From assembly GCA_016709575.1 (NCBI GenBank), contig JADJMM010000008.1:186001-250000 (forward strand): a stretch of 64,000 bases of DNA, written 5' to 3'. Position 1 is the first letter of the stretch; each line of letters opens with the position of its first letter. Origin of the DNA: Sphingobacteriaceae bacterium. GTDB taxonomy: Bacteria > Bacteroidota > Bacteroidia > B-17B0 > Aurantibacillaceae. The notes under the pieces were generated by a model. It had not been told where the DNA came from and ran no database searches. It saw only the letters and a program-made list of their open reading frames with translations. The position numbers and the translations under genes are program-made. Below, piece by piece: positions 29,148 to 40,300 of this stretch.

Positions 29148-32100
29148 GAACCTGAGAACAATTCAAAGGCAAAGAAACAAATATCGTCTACTTGTGGTGT
29201 AACATCTTTCCAAGCCATAAAATCCGCAATAACACTTTCACATTCTTGTTCAAATGGCATGTCATTGTTTTTTTCTAAGGCATCAGTCAAACGTTTTGAA
29301 GAGTATTTTTTTAAGTTTGGTCCGCCAAACTGATCTTGCATACCATCCGACACTAAATATATTCTTAGTCCTTTATTAAACGGTACGGTTACGACTTCTA
29401 AAGTAGGTAAATCTTCATCATAACCAACAGAATAAACATTTCCTCTCTGCATTACCAATTTGTTTTCAATTTTGTAAATGAAAGGTCGGCCTGCACCACA
29501 GTATGAAACTGTTTTTGAGGGGTAATCTATAACGCAAATAGACATTACAAGACCTTCATAACTCTTTTGTTCACCATCGAAATTAGCAGAGAAAAATGCA
29601 CGTAATTCTAAATTCAGATTCTCAATGATGGCATCGGGTTCATATATCTCTTTATCAATAATAATTTTATTCATAAAGGCTTTTGAGATAACAGTTAAGA
29701 AAGCACCGGGCACACCATGACCCGTACAGTCAATCAAGAAAACAATGGTTTTATCTTTACTTACATTATAAAAGCCATAGTAATCTCCACTCACAACATC
29801 TTTTGGTTGAAAGTATAAGAACGTTTTTAAATTTTTCTGTACGTTTTGTAAATCCGGAAGTATATAGGCTTGAATTTTTTTGGCGTAATTAATACTGTCC
29901 TTTAAATCCTTCAATACCACATTTAAGTTTTCATTTACTTTAGCAATCAATTCTTTTTCGTTGCTAATCTCAATGGTTTTTTGAGCGATAATATCCTGTA
30001 ATATTTTTTGTTTTCTTACTAATGCTTTAGTTCGTTTACGGATAAGAAAAATAAATACAACTACAAGCGATACAAAGAGAAGAATGTAAAAAATATACTC
30101 TTTCCAGAATGGTTTTTTAATGGTGATTTTAAATTTAACAGGAGTGGAATTCCACAAACCATCATTGTTACAAGCCATTAAAACAAAAGTGTACTCGCCA
30201 TCTTTTAATTTTGGGAAATTTCTTCTTTGTGTTTCATAAGTTACTTCTTCCCACTCATCTGTTAATCCTTCCAGTTTGAATTTGTATTTTAATTTGGATG
30301 GGTCTTGCAAACAAATACCTATAAAATCAATTGTTAAATCGTAAGGCTTGTAACTTAAAATGGTGTCTCTGTAAAGTGGAATAGCTGAATCGTTAAGAGA
30401 AACACGAATCAAATTCACAATGGGTTCTACTTCATTAAAACGTTGTTTACCGGTGTTAATGCGTGCAATACCATCCGCTCTTCCAAAAATAATTTCATTC
30501 TCCTTGGTATCGTAGTACATTGCATTTTCAATAAACAAACTTTGAAATACATCAGCGCTTCCATCTAATCTATTGAAATTCTTTTTATTGATGTTTTTAT
30601 ACGATATCCCATTGGAGTGACTTACCCATATGCCGTTTTTATAATCACATACAATATCATAGCAGAAATTTGATTTTAAACCGTTAGCAATTGTGTAATT
30701 TTCAAAATATTTACCATTGTATTTAAAAACACCATCTCCAACACTCGAAATCCAAATATTATTATTCCTGTCTTCACAAACGCCATTGGTATTAAAGTTT
30801 TTAAGTCCGTTAACATCGTTAAATCTTTTTATGTCTTTAAAATCATCTAAATAATAAATGAGAGTTCCAGGTGAACAAATCCATAAATGCTTTTTAGAGT
30901 CACTGTATACAAATTTAACGTTGTTGTGCAGTAATCCTGTTTCTGTATTAAGTAAAGTATAGCTGAAATTATCCGGATTAACGACGTACAATCCTGAAGT
31001 TGTACAAATGAGTAAATGCTCGGGGTCGGAAGCTAGAGAGTTAATGATAATTTGTTGATTAACTGTTTTTAGCGGAATACTCGTTATTTTTTTGAATAAT
31101 GTATCGCTTTGAAATACTTCTCCGTCTGTATTTGAAAAAATGAAGTTCGATTTGAATTTCATTAAGCCGTTGATATTTTTATTTTTTGTAGCCGGATGAT
31201 TTATGAAATTAATTTTATCATGATCGTAATACCCAATGCCTATATTACTTGCCAATACTATTTTATTGTTAAACTTAACAACACCATTTATGGTAAGTTT
31301 TTGACCTAATTCGCTAATGTAACTGTAACTATAAAGCTCGTTACATAATTGCTGTAATCCACTCCCAATGGTTCCAATCCATAAATTATCTTCCCGGTCA
31401 ACAAAAACACTTTGAACAGCATTTGAACTTAATCCGTTTTTAACTGTGTAATTATAAATAGATTTTGTGGTGGTGTTGATTTTATAAATACCATTATCGG
31501 TTGTAGCTAAATAAATATTCGAAAATCTATCTGCAATTAATTTGGTATAAGCTGAACCTTCGCTCTTTTCAATTTTAAAAGTATCCTGGCGACTAATTTT
31601 CTCATCTGTTTTGAACTGTATAACGCCATCGTAATTATCTGCAATAAACAATTTATCTCCTGCGACGCTCAGTCTCATTCTTACGCCTTCTCTTAAAGTT
31701 TGTTTTTTAGTTAGGCCGTAGTTTTTGTTAAGAAGTGCTTTTATTTTAATGGAGTAGATGCCATCGGCTTTTAAAAGAAGAATATCATCTTTTAAAACCG
31801 CAGTGCTTAGTACTTCGTTAAAATTTTCATTCTCAATGTTAACAGAGTTCTTAGTTCCTTCATTATATAAAATGATACCCGTATTATTTTTTAAGAAGAG
31901 GTAGGTATTGGTGGAAATTTCAACAATCTGAATTATTTTGGAGCTAATTTCCTCTTTAAATTTTATAATTTCATTTTTACCGTTAGGATGCAAAACAGTT
32001 ACACCACCTTCCCAATGTCCCAACCAGGTTTTGTTTTCGTGGTCACAGTAAATAGCGGTAACAAAATTATTTGCTAAACTATCTTCTCTTTGAAACACTT

Positions 32101-32293
32101 CAAATTTGCTTCCGCTATAGCGGGTTAAACCATTTCCTGTAGCAATAAACAGAAATCCACGTTGATCTTGTTTAATATCGTAAATAAAGGATTGTGATAA
32201 TCCATCGTCTTCAGTAAAAGTTTTAAATGAATAGATTTGAGAAGAAACGGAAAGTGAAACAAAACATAGTAAGTATAGCAGTATGTTTTTCAT
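29144..32293 (-). CDS. Propeller-sensor SpoIIE-type protein phosphatase
   Basis: 1049 residues, intact. Signal peptide (ILLYLLCFVSLSVSSQ), two-component-propeller repeats forming a double beta-propeller (residues about 25-620, e.g. DREDNLWIGTIGSGLQQL, DRNNNIWISSVGDGVFKY), a Y_Y_Y domain (about 640-725), a transmembrane helix (about 730-752), a coiled coil (about 755-810) and a cytoplasmic PP2C/SpoIIE phosphatase (PKDVVSGDYYGFY, FLIDCTGHGVPGAFLT, VSDGMQDQFGG). It couples an external signal to serine/threonine dephosphorylation, in the family usually of anti-sigma antagonists. Last gene of the giant-protein operon, 11 bases after its neighbour; its end overlaps the Nramp-Usp gene end by 4 bases. 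Confidence 0.88.
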   Translation of the reverse strand: MKNILLYLLCFVSLSVSSQIYSFKTFTEDDGLSQSFIYDIKQDQRGFLFIATGNGLTRYSGSKFEVFQREDSLANNFVTAIYCDHENKTWLGHWEGGVTVLHPNGKNEIIKFKEEISSKIIQIVEISTNTYLFLKNNTGIILYNEGTKNSVNIENENFNEVLSTAVLKDDILLLKADGIYSIKIKALLNKNYGLTKKQTLREGVRMRLSVAGDKLFIADNYDGVIQFKTDEKISRQDTFKIEKSEGSAYTKLIADRFSNIYLATTDNGIYKINTTTKSIYNYTVKNGLSSNAVQSVFVDREDNLWIGTIGSGLQQLCNELYSYSYISELGQKLTINGVVKFNNKIVLASNIGIGYYDHDKINFINHPATKNKNINGLMKFKSNFIFSNTDGEVFQSDTLFKKITSIPLKTVNQQIIINSLASDPEHLLICTTSGLYVVNPDNFSYTLLNTETGLLHNNVKFVYSDSKKHLWICSPGTLIYYLDDFKDIKRFNDVNGLKNFNTNGVCEDRNNNIWISSVGDGVFKYNGKYFENYTIANGLKSNFCYDIVCDYKNGIWVSHSNGISYKNINKKNFNRLDGSADVFQSLFIENAMYYDTKENEIIFGRADGIARINTGKQRFNEVEPIVNLIRVSLNDSAIPLYRDTILSYKPYDLTIDFIGICLQDPSKLKYKFKLEGLTDEWEEVTYETQRRNFPKLKDGEYTFVLMACNNDGLWNSTPVKFKITIKKPFWKEYIFYILLFVSLVVVFIFLIRKRTKALVRKQKILQDIIAQKTIEISNEKELIAKVNENLNVVLKDLKDSINYAKKIQAYILPDLQNVQKNLKTFLYFQPKDVVSGDYYGFYNVSKDKTIVFLIDCTGHGVPGAFLTVISKAFMNKIIIDKEIYEPDAIIENLNLELRAFFSANFDGEQKSYEGLVMSICVIDYPSKTVSYCGAGRPFIYKIENKLVMQRGNVYSVGYDEDLPTLEVVTVPFNKGLRIYLVSDGMQDQFGGPNLKKYSSKRLTDALEKNNDMPFEQECESVIADFMAWKDVTPQVDDICFFAFELFSGS

Positions 32294-32304
32294 TAGCTGT
32301 ACTC

Positions 32305-33259
32305 TTACTTGGTAACTTTAATTTTATAATTATACTTTGGAACACCACCAATTGGGACTGCATAAAAAGCTAAGTTTTCACCATATTGGTTAACGATGAA
32401 AACCGTAATGTTGTTATTTTTCACCGGTTTTTTCTTTATGAACTGAACATCTAATGAAGTGTTTAATTCTTCAGGTACAATTTTGTGAGAAGAGGATTCC
32501 CAATTAGGAGCTTTTGCTGATCGAACTTTCTTCACCCTTTTGGCTACAGAAATAATTCTTATGAGGCCTTCTTCATCATAATCGTAAACATTAACGTTAA
32601 TGGATGTAATTCCCTTTCGAAACAAAAGGGTAGAGGTGACACACTGTAAATTCTTTATCGGATGAGCGTATGCAATATTCGTAAGTGAAAATATTTCCAC
32701 CTTCCACTTTAATATTATCGTCTTTAGATGTAGATAAACTTAAGCGATATAAATTTCCGTCATCTCCCTCTAAACCTTCAACAACTAATTTAAAAACATA
32801 ACCGTTTAATTCAGGTTGCAATTCCCCTTCCAATGGGTTTATCGGACCGAAACTAAACCACTTTTCATCGTAAGTAGTTTCGTTGCTAAATGTTTTGGTA
32901 TGTAATAACGAACCACTATTGTAATTCCCTTTTGGGTCTGTTTTTTTTGCATCTGCACTACTGTGCGCGCCTTTACCACCGTATAAACTAAATTTGGTTT
33001 TCGAATTAAATCCACCTCTGTTCTCATCTAGTTTTCCGGCATTTTCCGGATCGTAAACACGAATAAAAAATGGTGTTTTTATATCTTGTGGTATGGTGAA
33101 AAAGTATATTTGAATATTGTCGTCATCGCCCCAGGTTTTATCGGCACTCTTACTAAATGTTACCAAATAGGGAATGTTTTCGTCGGTCGACGGCATTATT
33201 TGAGAGAATAAAGTATTGAAATTGAGAAGGAGGATAAGTACGGGGATGAATTTTCTCAT
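32305..33259 (-). CDS. Hypothetical secreted protein of the adhesin operon (frameshifted)
   Basis: About 317 residues once a frameshift near 32625 is bridged (SDKEFTVCHLYPFV into RKGITSINVNVYDYDEEG). Signal peptide (FIPVLILLLNFNTLFSQ), then a beta-rich chain (TFSKSADKTWGDDDNIQIYF, FFIRVYDPENAGKLDE, EKWFSFGPINPLEGE) with no family I can name. The VYDPE and NVYDYDEEG parts look like repeated beta-sandwich domains. It lies between the PD40-PKD-SPOR gene (35-base gap) and the phosphatase gene (11-base gap), so it probably belongs to the same secretion unit. Confidence 0.6.
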
Positions 33260-33294
33260 AGAATACGGTACAATTTACCGTAATAATAGCACTA

Positions 33295-36200
33295 TTAATT
33301 TTTATTTACAACAAAAATCCCCTTATGCTCCAGGTTTTCGATGTAAATCCGTTTTCCATTGAGGAATACCGATACAAAGGCATCGGTTTGTCCGGCAATT
33401 ACCACTTTTTTATTGTGTTCGAAGGCTTCGCCAAGTGTTTTAAAACTGCCGCCAATTGTTATACGAACTAAACCTTCTTTAAGTGTTTCAACATTTATTT
33501 CTCCTAAATCTTTAAGTTGAGGGAAATCGTAATTTTTTCTGTATTTAAATACAGCTATTTGAACTTTAAATTCGAGCCCGTCAGCACTAATGTTGCCATA
33601 TTTTTGAGCATACATTACAATTTTTTTCTGAATGTTTGTGCGTGCTTCAAAATTGGAAATATCAGTTAAAGAATTTGTTTCTGTTGTTGAATAATTAGGT
33701 TGTTCATTGTTATTTTCAGGTGCATCTGTATTAGAGGTAGTTTCTCCACCTTGCGAAAACACGCCTCGTTTCTCTAAATTTTCAATGTAAACTCTTTTGC
33801 CTTTGTAGTAAACCGATACAAATGCATCAGAATGCCCGGCTCTAATAACTTTTTTAGTGAAACCAAGTGCTTCGCTTAGTTTTGAGAAGGCGCCTCCAAT
33901 AGTCATGCGTGTAATTCCATCTGGATGTTCTTCATTTTTTATTTCTCCTAAACCTGCTAATTTCGGGAAACGGTAACTTTTACGTTTTCTATAAGCGCCT
34001 ACCTGAACTCTGAATTCCAAATCTTTCACATTAACATCACCATACTTTTGTAAATAATACTCCATCTTTTTTTGGAGATTAGTCATGGAGTTGCTTTCAG
34101 GTTCGCTAGTGGTATTTAAAGATTTTTCGTTTGAAGTTGGTTCTGAAATACTATTATTTTCTTTAGTGTTTTTTGTACTTACAACTGGTTCTGTTTTTGT
34201 TTCAGCTTCGTTTTTAGCGCTTGTGTTATTTTTTTTGGTAGTGACTGAAGTGTTGTTTTCTGATTTTTCTGAAGTGTTAGTGGGTTGTTTTTCGTTAGTT
34301 GAAACAGAGTTATTGTTTTCTGATTTTTCAGTGGATGTGTTGTTTTTTTCTGAAGTATTAGAATCTACATTAGTCTTTTCCGAAGTGGTATTAATGCTTG
34401 GTTCATTGTTTTTATTCTCAATGTAATTTTGAGGCGCGCTCGCTAAAATAGAATCTTTGATTGCATTAAGTATGGTTTCTTCAAAAGTAGCAGGGTGAAT
34501 GTTGGCCGACTGATCGAAAATAATTTTACCGTTTCTATAACCAATTACCACCGGATTTTTAACACCGGCTCTTAACGATTTTTGATAATATTTCTCAATA
34601 TCATTTATTTTCTTCTCGTTCCCGTAAGTGTAATGAAATTCGTTATTTATAACTTCTTCCATTATACCAACAATCCCTTTAGAACTTAAGTAAGAGGTGT
34701 CTTTTTTAGTCTTACTGGTTCCGAAATGTACTTTAAAGGTAACGTCTTCTTCTTCCCGTAAACGCATTACCGTATCTAATTTTAATCTGTTAAACGCAAA
34801 TTTACTTTCTCCGGGTTGTAAGGCTTCTTCAACAATCTGCTTTTTATTGGATGTAGCTGCTAACATAGTTTTAATCTCGCTCACTAGTTTTTTACCGTTT
34901 AATCCCATTTTATTAAACATCTCAATATCATCATCAGAAACTAAATTCATTTTGTTATTGGAATCTGTTTTAAACGAACGGTAAGCATATTTAGTTAACT
35001 CTTCGTTAAACTTACGCTCTTCAACTCCAGCCCAAGTATCCTGATTGACACAAACAATGTTTTTTGTGGTACAAAGCAATTCTTTTTTGTTTGTTTTTGT
35101 GTTGAGGGTTACAATGCCCAACTTTATTTTGTAGTTTCCTGTTTTCGAGAAGGAATGTTTTATGTCTTTGCCACGAAGTCGTTGTTTCCCAATTTCAAAA
35201 AAGTAGCCCTCAATTTTGTTGTCAGGTAAATAAGTCCAATCTGTATTAATGGCAAAAGGCTTATCAACCAAAACAGTATCTAAACAATTTATTTTTAATT
35301 GGATTATAGAATCTACCTTTAAATCAAATGTAGCCTGACTCATAAACACCGATTTAGTTAGAGAATCGATAATGTTTAAGTTGATTAAGTAATTACCCGG
35401 CGCAGGAAAACAATGCCGAACACTTAATCCTTTTTGTTTTGTACCATCTCCAAATAACCATTCGTAATAAAAGCCGCCAACTCCTGCTTTATCTAAAGTA
35501 CTTTCTTCACTTAAATTATAACAATAATCTTCAGTAACACTTTCTTTACAATTATTAAACGTTGGCCATGTTTGTCGCCAAAAATAAATATCATCTTGAT
35601 TGTCTTCACGATTGGAAGCGAAATAACCTTTCTCCTGTAAAGAATCTACATATATGGAAAAATCATCAGCTTCAGAGTTCATGGGCGCTCCCGCATTTTG
35701 AATCATGGGATTAATTCCATCCGATGTGTATTTATATAAATCGAGCTTCCCTAAACCACCTAGTCTGTTACTTGAAAAATAAATTTCATTTTCATTAATT
35801 ACAAAGGGGAAGTATTCGTTTTCTTCTGTATTTAAGAAGTCACAATTTTTATAATTTCCCCATTTAGATAAATTTCCCCAAGCTTCAGCTTGTTTTTCGG
35901 CACAGTAAATATCTGTTTTCCCTTTTCCGCCTAACATGTTTGACGAAAAGTATAATTTATTGTTATAGATATATGGATGTGCTGCCATAAAGGTATCGGG
36001 CAAAACTAACTCGGCAATGGGCGATAAAAATTGGTCGTTTTGTAAAATAGCAGAGTAAATAGCCAGTTTTAATTTTTTAGAATAACCTTCGCAAGGAATA
36101 TTAGTGGAGTAATAAAGTTTAGAGGTGGCTTTGTCAAAAAAACATCCTCCTTGATTAAGAGGTGTATTAATTGAATTTGGAAGTGGTTTTATTTTTCCAA

Positions 36201-36468
36201 TGTTTATTGAGTCAGTTAATTTTCCTGAATATAAGTCTAACATCTGATGCAAGGTGGATGCTTCCATACTAATAACACCAACTTTTCGCTCTTGCGAGGA
36301 GGTATAATAAAAAGAACTTCCTGAAACATAAGGACCAAACTCCGACTCATCGGTATTTTGTTTAATAGGGGTAATCTCCACCTTTGTTTCGTCAAAGAGA
36401 GGATCAACCTGAGTAAAACTTTTTACGCTTACTAGTAATAATAAACAAGATAGTAGTAGCCTATACAT
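33295..36468 (-). CDS. PD40 / PKD protein with repeated SPOR-like domains
   Basis: 1057 residues, intact. Signal peptide (LLLSCLLLLVSVKSFTQ), PD40 propeller repeats (about 30-290: SGSSFYYTSSQERK, LYFSSNMLGGKGKTDIYC, IYFSSNRLGGLGKLDLYKY), two PKD domains (about 300-475; YYEWLFGDGTKQ) and a SPOR-like region (about 575-665). Then comes a 100-residue Ser/Thr/Asn/Glu-rich linker (about 683-790) and two clear SPOR-like domains (FRVQVGAYRKRK about 820; FKVQIAVFKYRK about 965), each ending DAFVSV...GKR.YIENLE. Likely a periplasmic/outer-membrane T9SS-associated protein; SPOR domains bind peptidoglycan, which would link the exporter to the wall. It starts 8 bases after PorP/SprF. Confidence 0.8.
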   Translation of the reverse strand: MYRLLLSCLLLLVSVKSFTQVDPLFDETKVEITPIKQNTDESEFGPYVSGSSFYYTSSQERKVGVISMEASTLHQMLDLYSGKLTDSINIGKIKPLPNSINTPLNQGGCFFDKATSKLYYSTNIPCEGYSKKLKLAIYSAILQNDQFLSPIAELVLPDTFMAAHPYIYNNKLYFSSNMLGGKGKTDIYCAEKQAEAWGNLSKWGNYKNCDFLNTEENEYFPFVINENEIYFSSNRLGGLGKLDLYKYTSDGINPMIQNAGAPMNSEADDFSIYVDSLQEKGYFASNREDNQDDIYFWRQTWPTFNNCKESVTEDYCYNLSEESTLDKAGVGGFYYEWLFGDGTKQKGLSVRHCFPAPGNYLINLNIIDSLTKSVFMSQATFDLKVDSIIQLKINCLDTVLVDKPFAINTDWTYLPDNKIEGYFFEIGKQRLRGKDIKHSFSKTGNYKIKLGIVTLNTKTNKKELLCTTKNIVCVNQDTWAGVEERKFNEELTKYAYRSFKTDSNNKMNLVSDDDIEMFNKMGLNGKKLVSEIKTMLAATSNKKQIVEEALQPGESKFAFNRLKLDTVMRLREEEDVTFKVHFGTSKTKKDTSYLSSKGIVGIMEEVINNEFHYTYGNEKKINDIEKYYQKSLRAGVKNPVVIGYRNGKIIFDQSANIHPATFEETILNAIKDSILASAPQNYIENKNNEPSINTTSEKTNVDSNTSEKNNTSTEKSENNNSVSTNEKQPTNTSEKSENNTSVTTKKNNTSAKNEAETKTEPVVSTKNTKENNSISEPTSNEKSLNTTSEPESNSMTNLQKKMEYYLQKYGDVNVKDLEFRVQVGAYRKRKSYRFPKLAGLGEIKNEEHPDGITRMTIGGAFSKLSEALGFTKKVIRAGHSDAFVSVYYKGKRVYIENLEKRGVFSQGGETTSNTDAPENNNEQPNYSTTETNSLTDISNFEARTNIQKKIVMYAQKYGNISADGLEFKVQIAVFKYRKNYDFPQLKDLGEINVETLKEGLVRITIGGSFKTLGEAFEHNKKVVIAGQTDAFVSVFLNGKRIYIENLEHKGIFVVNKN

Positions 36469-36476
36469 ATAGTTTA

Positions 36477-37364
36477 TTAGAAATAGCGAGGGGTTGGAGC
36501 GTCAGTAAATTTACCAAAGAAATAATTAAGCATAATTTCGTGAGTACCCGAATTGTATCTTCTTAACGGGCCAATAGAATAATCGTAGGCGTAACCGAAT
36601 TTGAATTTCTTATTAACTGAAAAATCTGCATAAGCAACAATAGCATCTTTGTTACGGTAAGCAAATCCAACACCTAAAACATCATTAAAGTAAGCCGTTA
36701 AGTTTAAATCAAACTGCACCGGTGAATTTTTTATTTGTCGAACCAAGAATGACGGTTTCAGTGTAACATTATCTTTCACTTTAATTATTACACCACCAAT
36801 TGCATTAAACTCGTAATACTTTGCCCCGCTTTTTGTTTTTACTAATTCCGGTGTTGATACTCCAAAGAATAGTTTCTTACTATAATAATAAACACCTGCA
36901 CCCGAATTAAATAAGTTAATGGCGGGAGAGTTAGCAATAAAAGTTGCGTCGCCTTCTTTTGTAGTTATTATTTTACTGAAGTCGTAAAAAATTCGTTTAT
37001 ACATGGGTTGCAATCCAAAAGATATTGTGTGCTTACGGTTTAATTTAACACGATAGGCGAGGGCAACCTTTATACTGTTAGTGCTTGTTAAACCAATTTT
37101 ATCATTTTCATATTGTAAACCAACAGAAAGATTTTTTGGTTTAATTTCCATGCTGCCTAATAAACTAATATTTTGCGGCGATCCATTAAATCCTGCCCAT
37201 TGTTTTCTGTACACTAAAGTTATATCTAAGGCTTTTTTCTGTCCGGCATAAGCAGGATTAATAGCAAATGTATTGAACAAGTAATTAGAGGTAAGGCCTG
37301 AGTGTTGCCCAACCAAAGTGCTTGCAAAAAACAGCATAACCAATATGTATTTTACAGCTCTCAT
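36477..37364 (-). CDS. T9SS membrane protein of the PorP/SprF family
   Basis: 295 residues. Signal peptide (YILVMLFFASTLVGQ), then the family signature NYLFNTFAINPAYAGQKKA and YRKQWAGFNGSPQNIS, and a 14-strand-like beta barrel ending MLNYFFGK. In Flavobacterium, SprF is needed for export of the adhesin SprB encoded upstream; PorP-type proteins act as T9SS outer-membrane partners that retain type B-tailed proteins. The start ATG overlaps the stop of the giant type B-tailed gene (ATGA), so the two are translationally coupled, exactly the sprB-sprF arrangement. Confidence 0.92.
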   Translation of the reverse strand: MRAVKYILVMLFFASTLVGQHSGLTSNYLFNTFAINPAYAGQKKALDITLVYRKQWAGFNGSPQNISLLGSMEIKPKNLSVGLQYENDKIGLTSTNSIKVALAYRVKLNRKHTISFGLQPMYKRIFYDFSKIITTKEGDATFIANSPAINLFNSGAGVYYYSKKLFFGVSTPELVKTKSGAKYYEFNAIGGVIIKVKDNVTLKPSFLVRQIKNSPVQFDLNLTAYFNDVLGVGFAYRNKDAIVAYADFSVNKKFKFGYAYDYSIGPLRRYNSGTHEIMLNYFFGKFTDAPTPRYF

Positions 37365-40300
37365 CGTTTAATTAATATATAACCTGTTTTAACTTCACTA
37401 TTTAATTTTATCACGTAGAAGTAAGTGTCCTCCGTCAATGGTTGATTATCCTGATTTACGCCATTCCAAGTGTTTTTGTAATCACGGTCTTCAAACACTA
37501 CACTTCCCCAACGGTTAACTACTTTTAATTCAACTTGCGAATAGTAATCTGCAATTGGAACTTCCAGATAATCGTTAATACCATCACCATTTGGTGAAAT
37601 AGCATTTGGAATTTCAAGTACAATTAATGTGATGTTCTTTTCGTCTTCTGTTGAACCACACATTTCAGTTATAACCCACTTAACTGTATTTACAACCTGA
37701 ACTAAATTCGTTAGTGTTGTTGAGCTTTGATTTGGGTTTGAAATATTAAAACTGCCACCAACAAATTGCCACATACCTGTTCCGCTGGTTGGTATATTAC
37801 CATTTACCGGGGCGCTGGTTACATAAATAGTAGTATCATTTCCTGCAAAAGCTTGTTGAACCGGAGGTAATACAATTAATAAAACGGTATCTGAATTTGT
37901 TGGACAATTACCATTTGATGCTGTCCAAACTAATGAGTTAGTTCCGGTAGATAGAGAATTTACATTAGATGAATTTAATGTTGGTGTATTTACCGAACCT
38001 CCACCTGTAAATACCGACCAATTACCAACACCAATAGCAGGTAAGTTACCTGCTAAAACAGTTGAGTTCGGACATAAAATTTGATCTGGCCCTGCATTAG
38101 CAGTAGTCGGGAACATTAATAAAATTATATCAACAGTGTCTGATGTCGTTGGACACACACCGTTAGTATTTGTCCAAACTAAAGTATTGGTTCCGGTTGT
38201 CAATCCGCTAACAGTTGATGTGTTTAAGTTTGGATTTCCAAATGTTCCTGAGCCCGCCATAACCGACCAAGTAGCTACACCAACTGTTGGATTGGTGGCA
38301 TTTAAATTCGTACTTGTCGATGTTAAACAAAATGCTTGATCCGGTCCTGCGCTAACAGGTGAAGCAAAATCATCTACCTGAATATTTACAGTACTGGTTG
38401 ATGAAGGACAAGTTCCGTTAGATGTTGTCCAAACCAATGAGTTAATTCCGGTTGCTAATCCTGTAACCTTGAGAATTATTTAATGTTGGTGTTGTAACTG
38501 AAGAACCCCTGCAATTACTGACCAAACACCTGTACCAATTGTAGGAATATTTGAATTTAAAGTAGATGTTGAAGCACAGATAGTGAAATCAGTTCCTGCA
38601 TTAGATGGAGTAGGATATGAATCTACAAAAACTAAAACTGTACTTGTAGATGCCGGGCAAACACCATTTACAATCGACCATTCAAAAATGTTAGTTCCCG
38701 TTGCTAGTGATGTTACGCCTGAGGTATTTAATGTTGGTGTTGTAACTGAAGAGCCTCCGGTAATCACCGACCAAGTTCCAACTCCAACTATAGGAGCATT
38801 TGCGTTAAGTGTTGTAGTTGGTAAACAAAGTGTTTGGTTAGCACCAGCTACAGAAATCGTTGGTAAAGAATCTCTGAAGATAGTAACAGTACTTGTTGAT
38901 GAAGGACAAGTTCCGTTTGATGTTGTCCAAATAAATGAGTTAACGCCATTAGCTAATCCAGTAACTTGAGATGCATTTAATGTTGGAGTTGTAACCGAAG
39001 AACCTCCAACAATTACCGACCAAACACCTGTACCAATTGTAGGAATATTTGAATTTAAAGTAGATGTTGAAGCACAGATTGTAAAATCAGTTCCTGCATT
39101 GGATGGAGTAGGATATGAATCTACAAAAACTAAAACTGTACTGGTAGAAGCAGGACAAACACCGTTTACAATCGACCATTCAAAAATGTTAGTTCCCGTT
39201 GCTAGTGATGTTACCCCTGAGGTATTTAATGTTGTTGTTGTAACTGAAGATCCACCACTAATAACCGACCAAGTTCCAATTCCAACCAAAGGAGCATTTG
39301 CATTAAGTGTTGTAGTTGGTAAACAAAGTGTTTGATTGATACCTGCTACAGATGTAGTAGGTAGTGAATCTCTGAATATAGTAACAGTATCACTATTATT
39401 AGGGCAAGTGCCATAACTTGTTGTCCACACAAATGTATTCGCTCCATTGCTTAATCCTGTAACTCCAGATGTTGCAGAAGTTGGAGTTGTAACTGCTGAT
39501 GTGCCTGTTAATATTGACCAAGTTCCAAAACCAATAGCCGGGTTAATGCCGAATAAATTAGCAGTAGCTGTACAAACTGTTTGATCAGTTCCTGCAACTG
39601 CCGGTGATGGGAATGGGTTTACAAATAAATTCAATGTGCTTGATGATGATGCGCACACACCATTAGAAATTGTCCAAACTAAAGTATTAGTTCCGGTAAT
39701 TAAACTGCTAACAGTTGAATTATTTAATGTTGGAGTTGTAACCGAAGAACCTCCTGCAATAACGGTCCACAATCCCGTACCAACAATAGGAGCATTACCT
39801 GTAAGAGTAGAGTTTGATGCACAAAGATTCTGAGCAGGACCTACTGTTGAAATTGTTGGTACATCGTCAACAAATAAAGTTACACTCGACACAGAAGCTA
39901 AACACGGTGGATTTGAAATAGTCCATTCGAATACATTTGCACCTAATCCTAAGCCGGTGATTGAAGTTGTTGGTGATAATGAATTTGTAATTATTCCTGT
40001 GCCGGCAACTAACGACCATGTTCCAACGCCAACGGTAGCAGTGTTAGCAGTCATTACTGTTGTAGGTGAAGAAATACAAAGCGTTTGTGTTATACCCGCA
40101 TTTGAAACAGTTGGAACATCATTCACAACCAGTGTTACATTTGAAACAGAAGATAAACATGGCATATTTGAAATTGTCCAAGCAAATACATTGTTTCCTA
40201 AACCTAAACCTGTGATGATTGAATTTGGTGAAGTTGGACTCGTAATTGTTCCGCTGCCGGAAACTAGAGTCCACATACCTGTTCCAATCGTTGGAGTATT

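Noticed and set aside
33265..33281. ACGGTA-CAATT-TACCGT inverted repeat before the small secreted gene as an operator or terminator
   Set aside because: Short stem without T tract within a tight operon; not enough to call.
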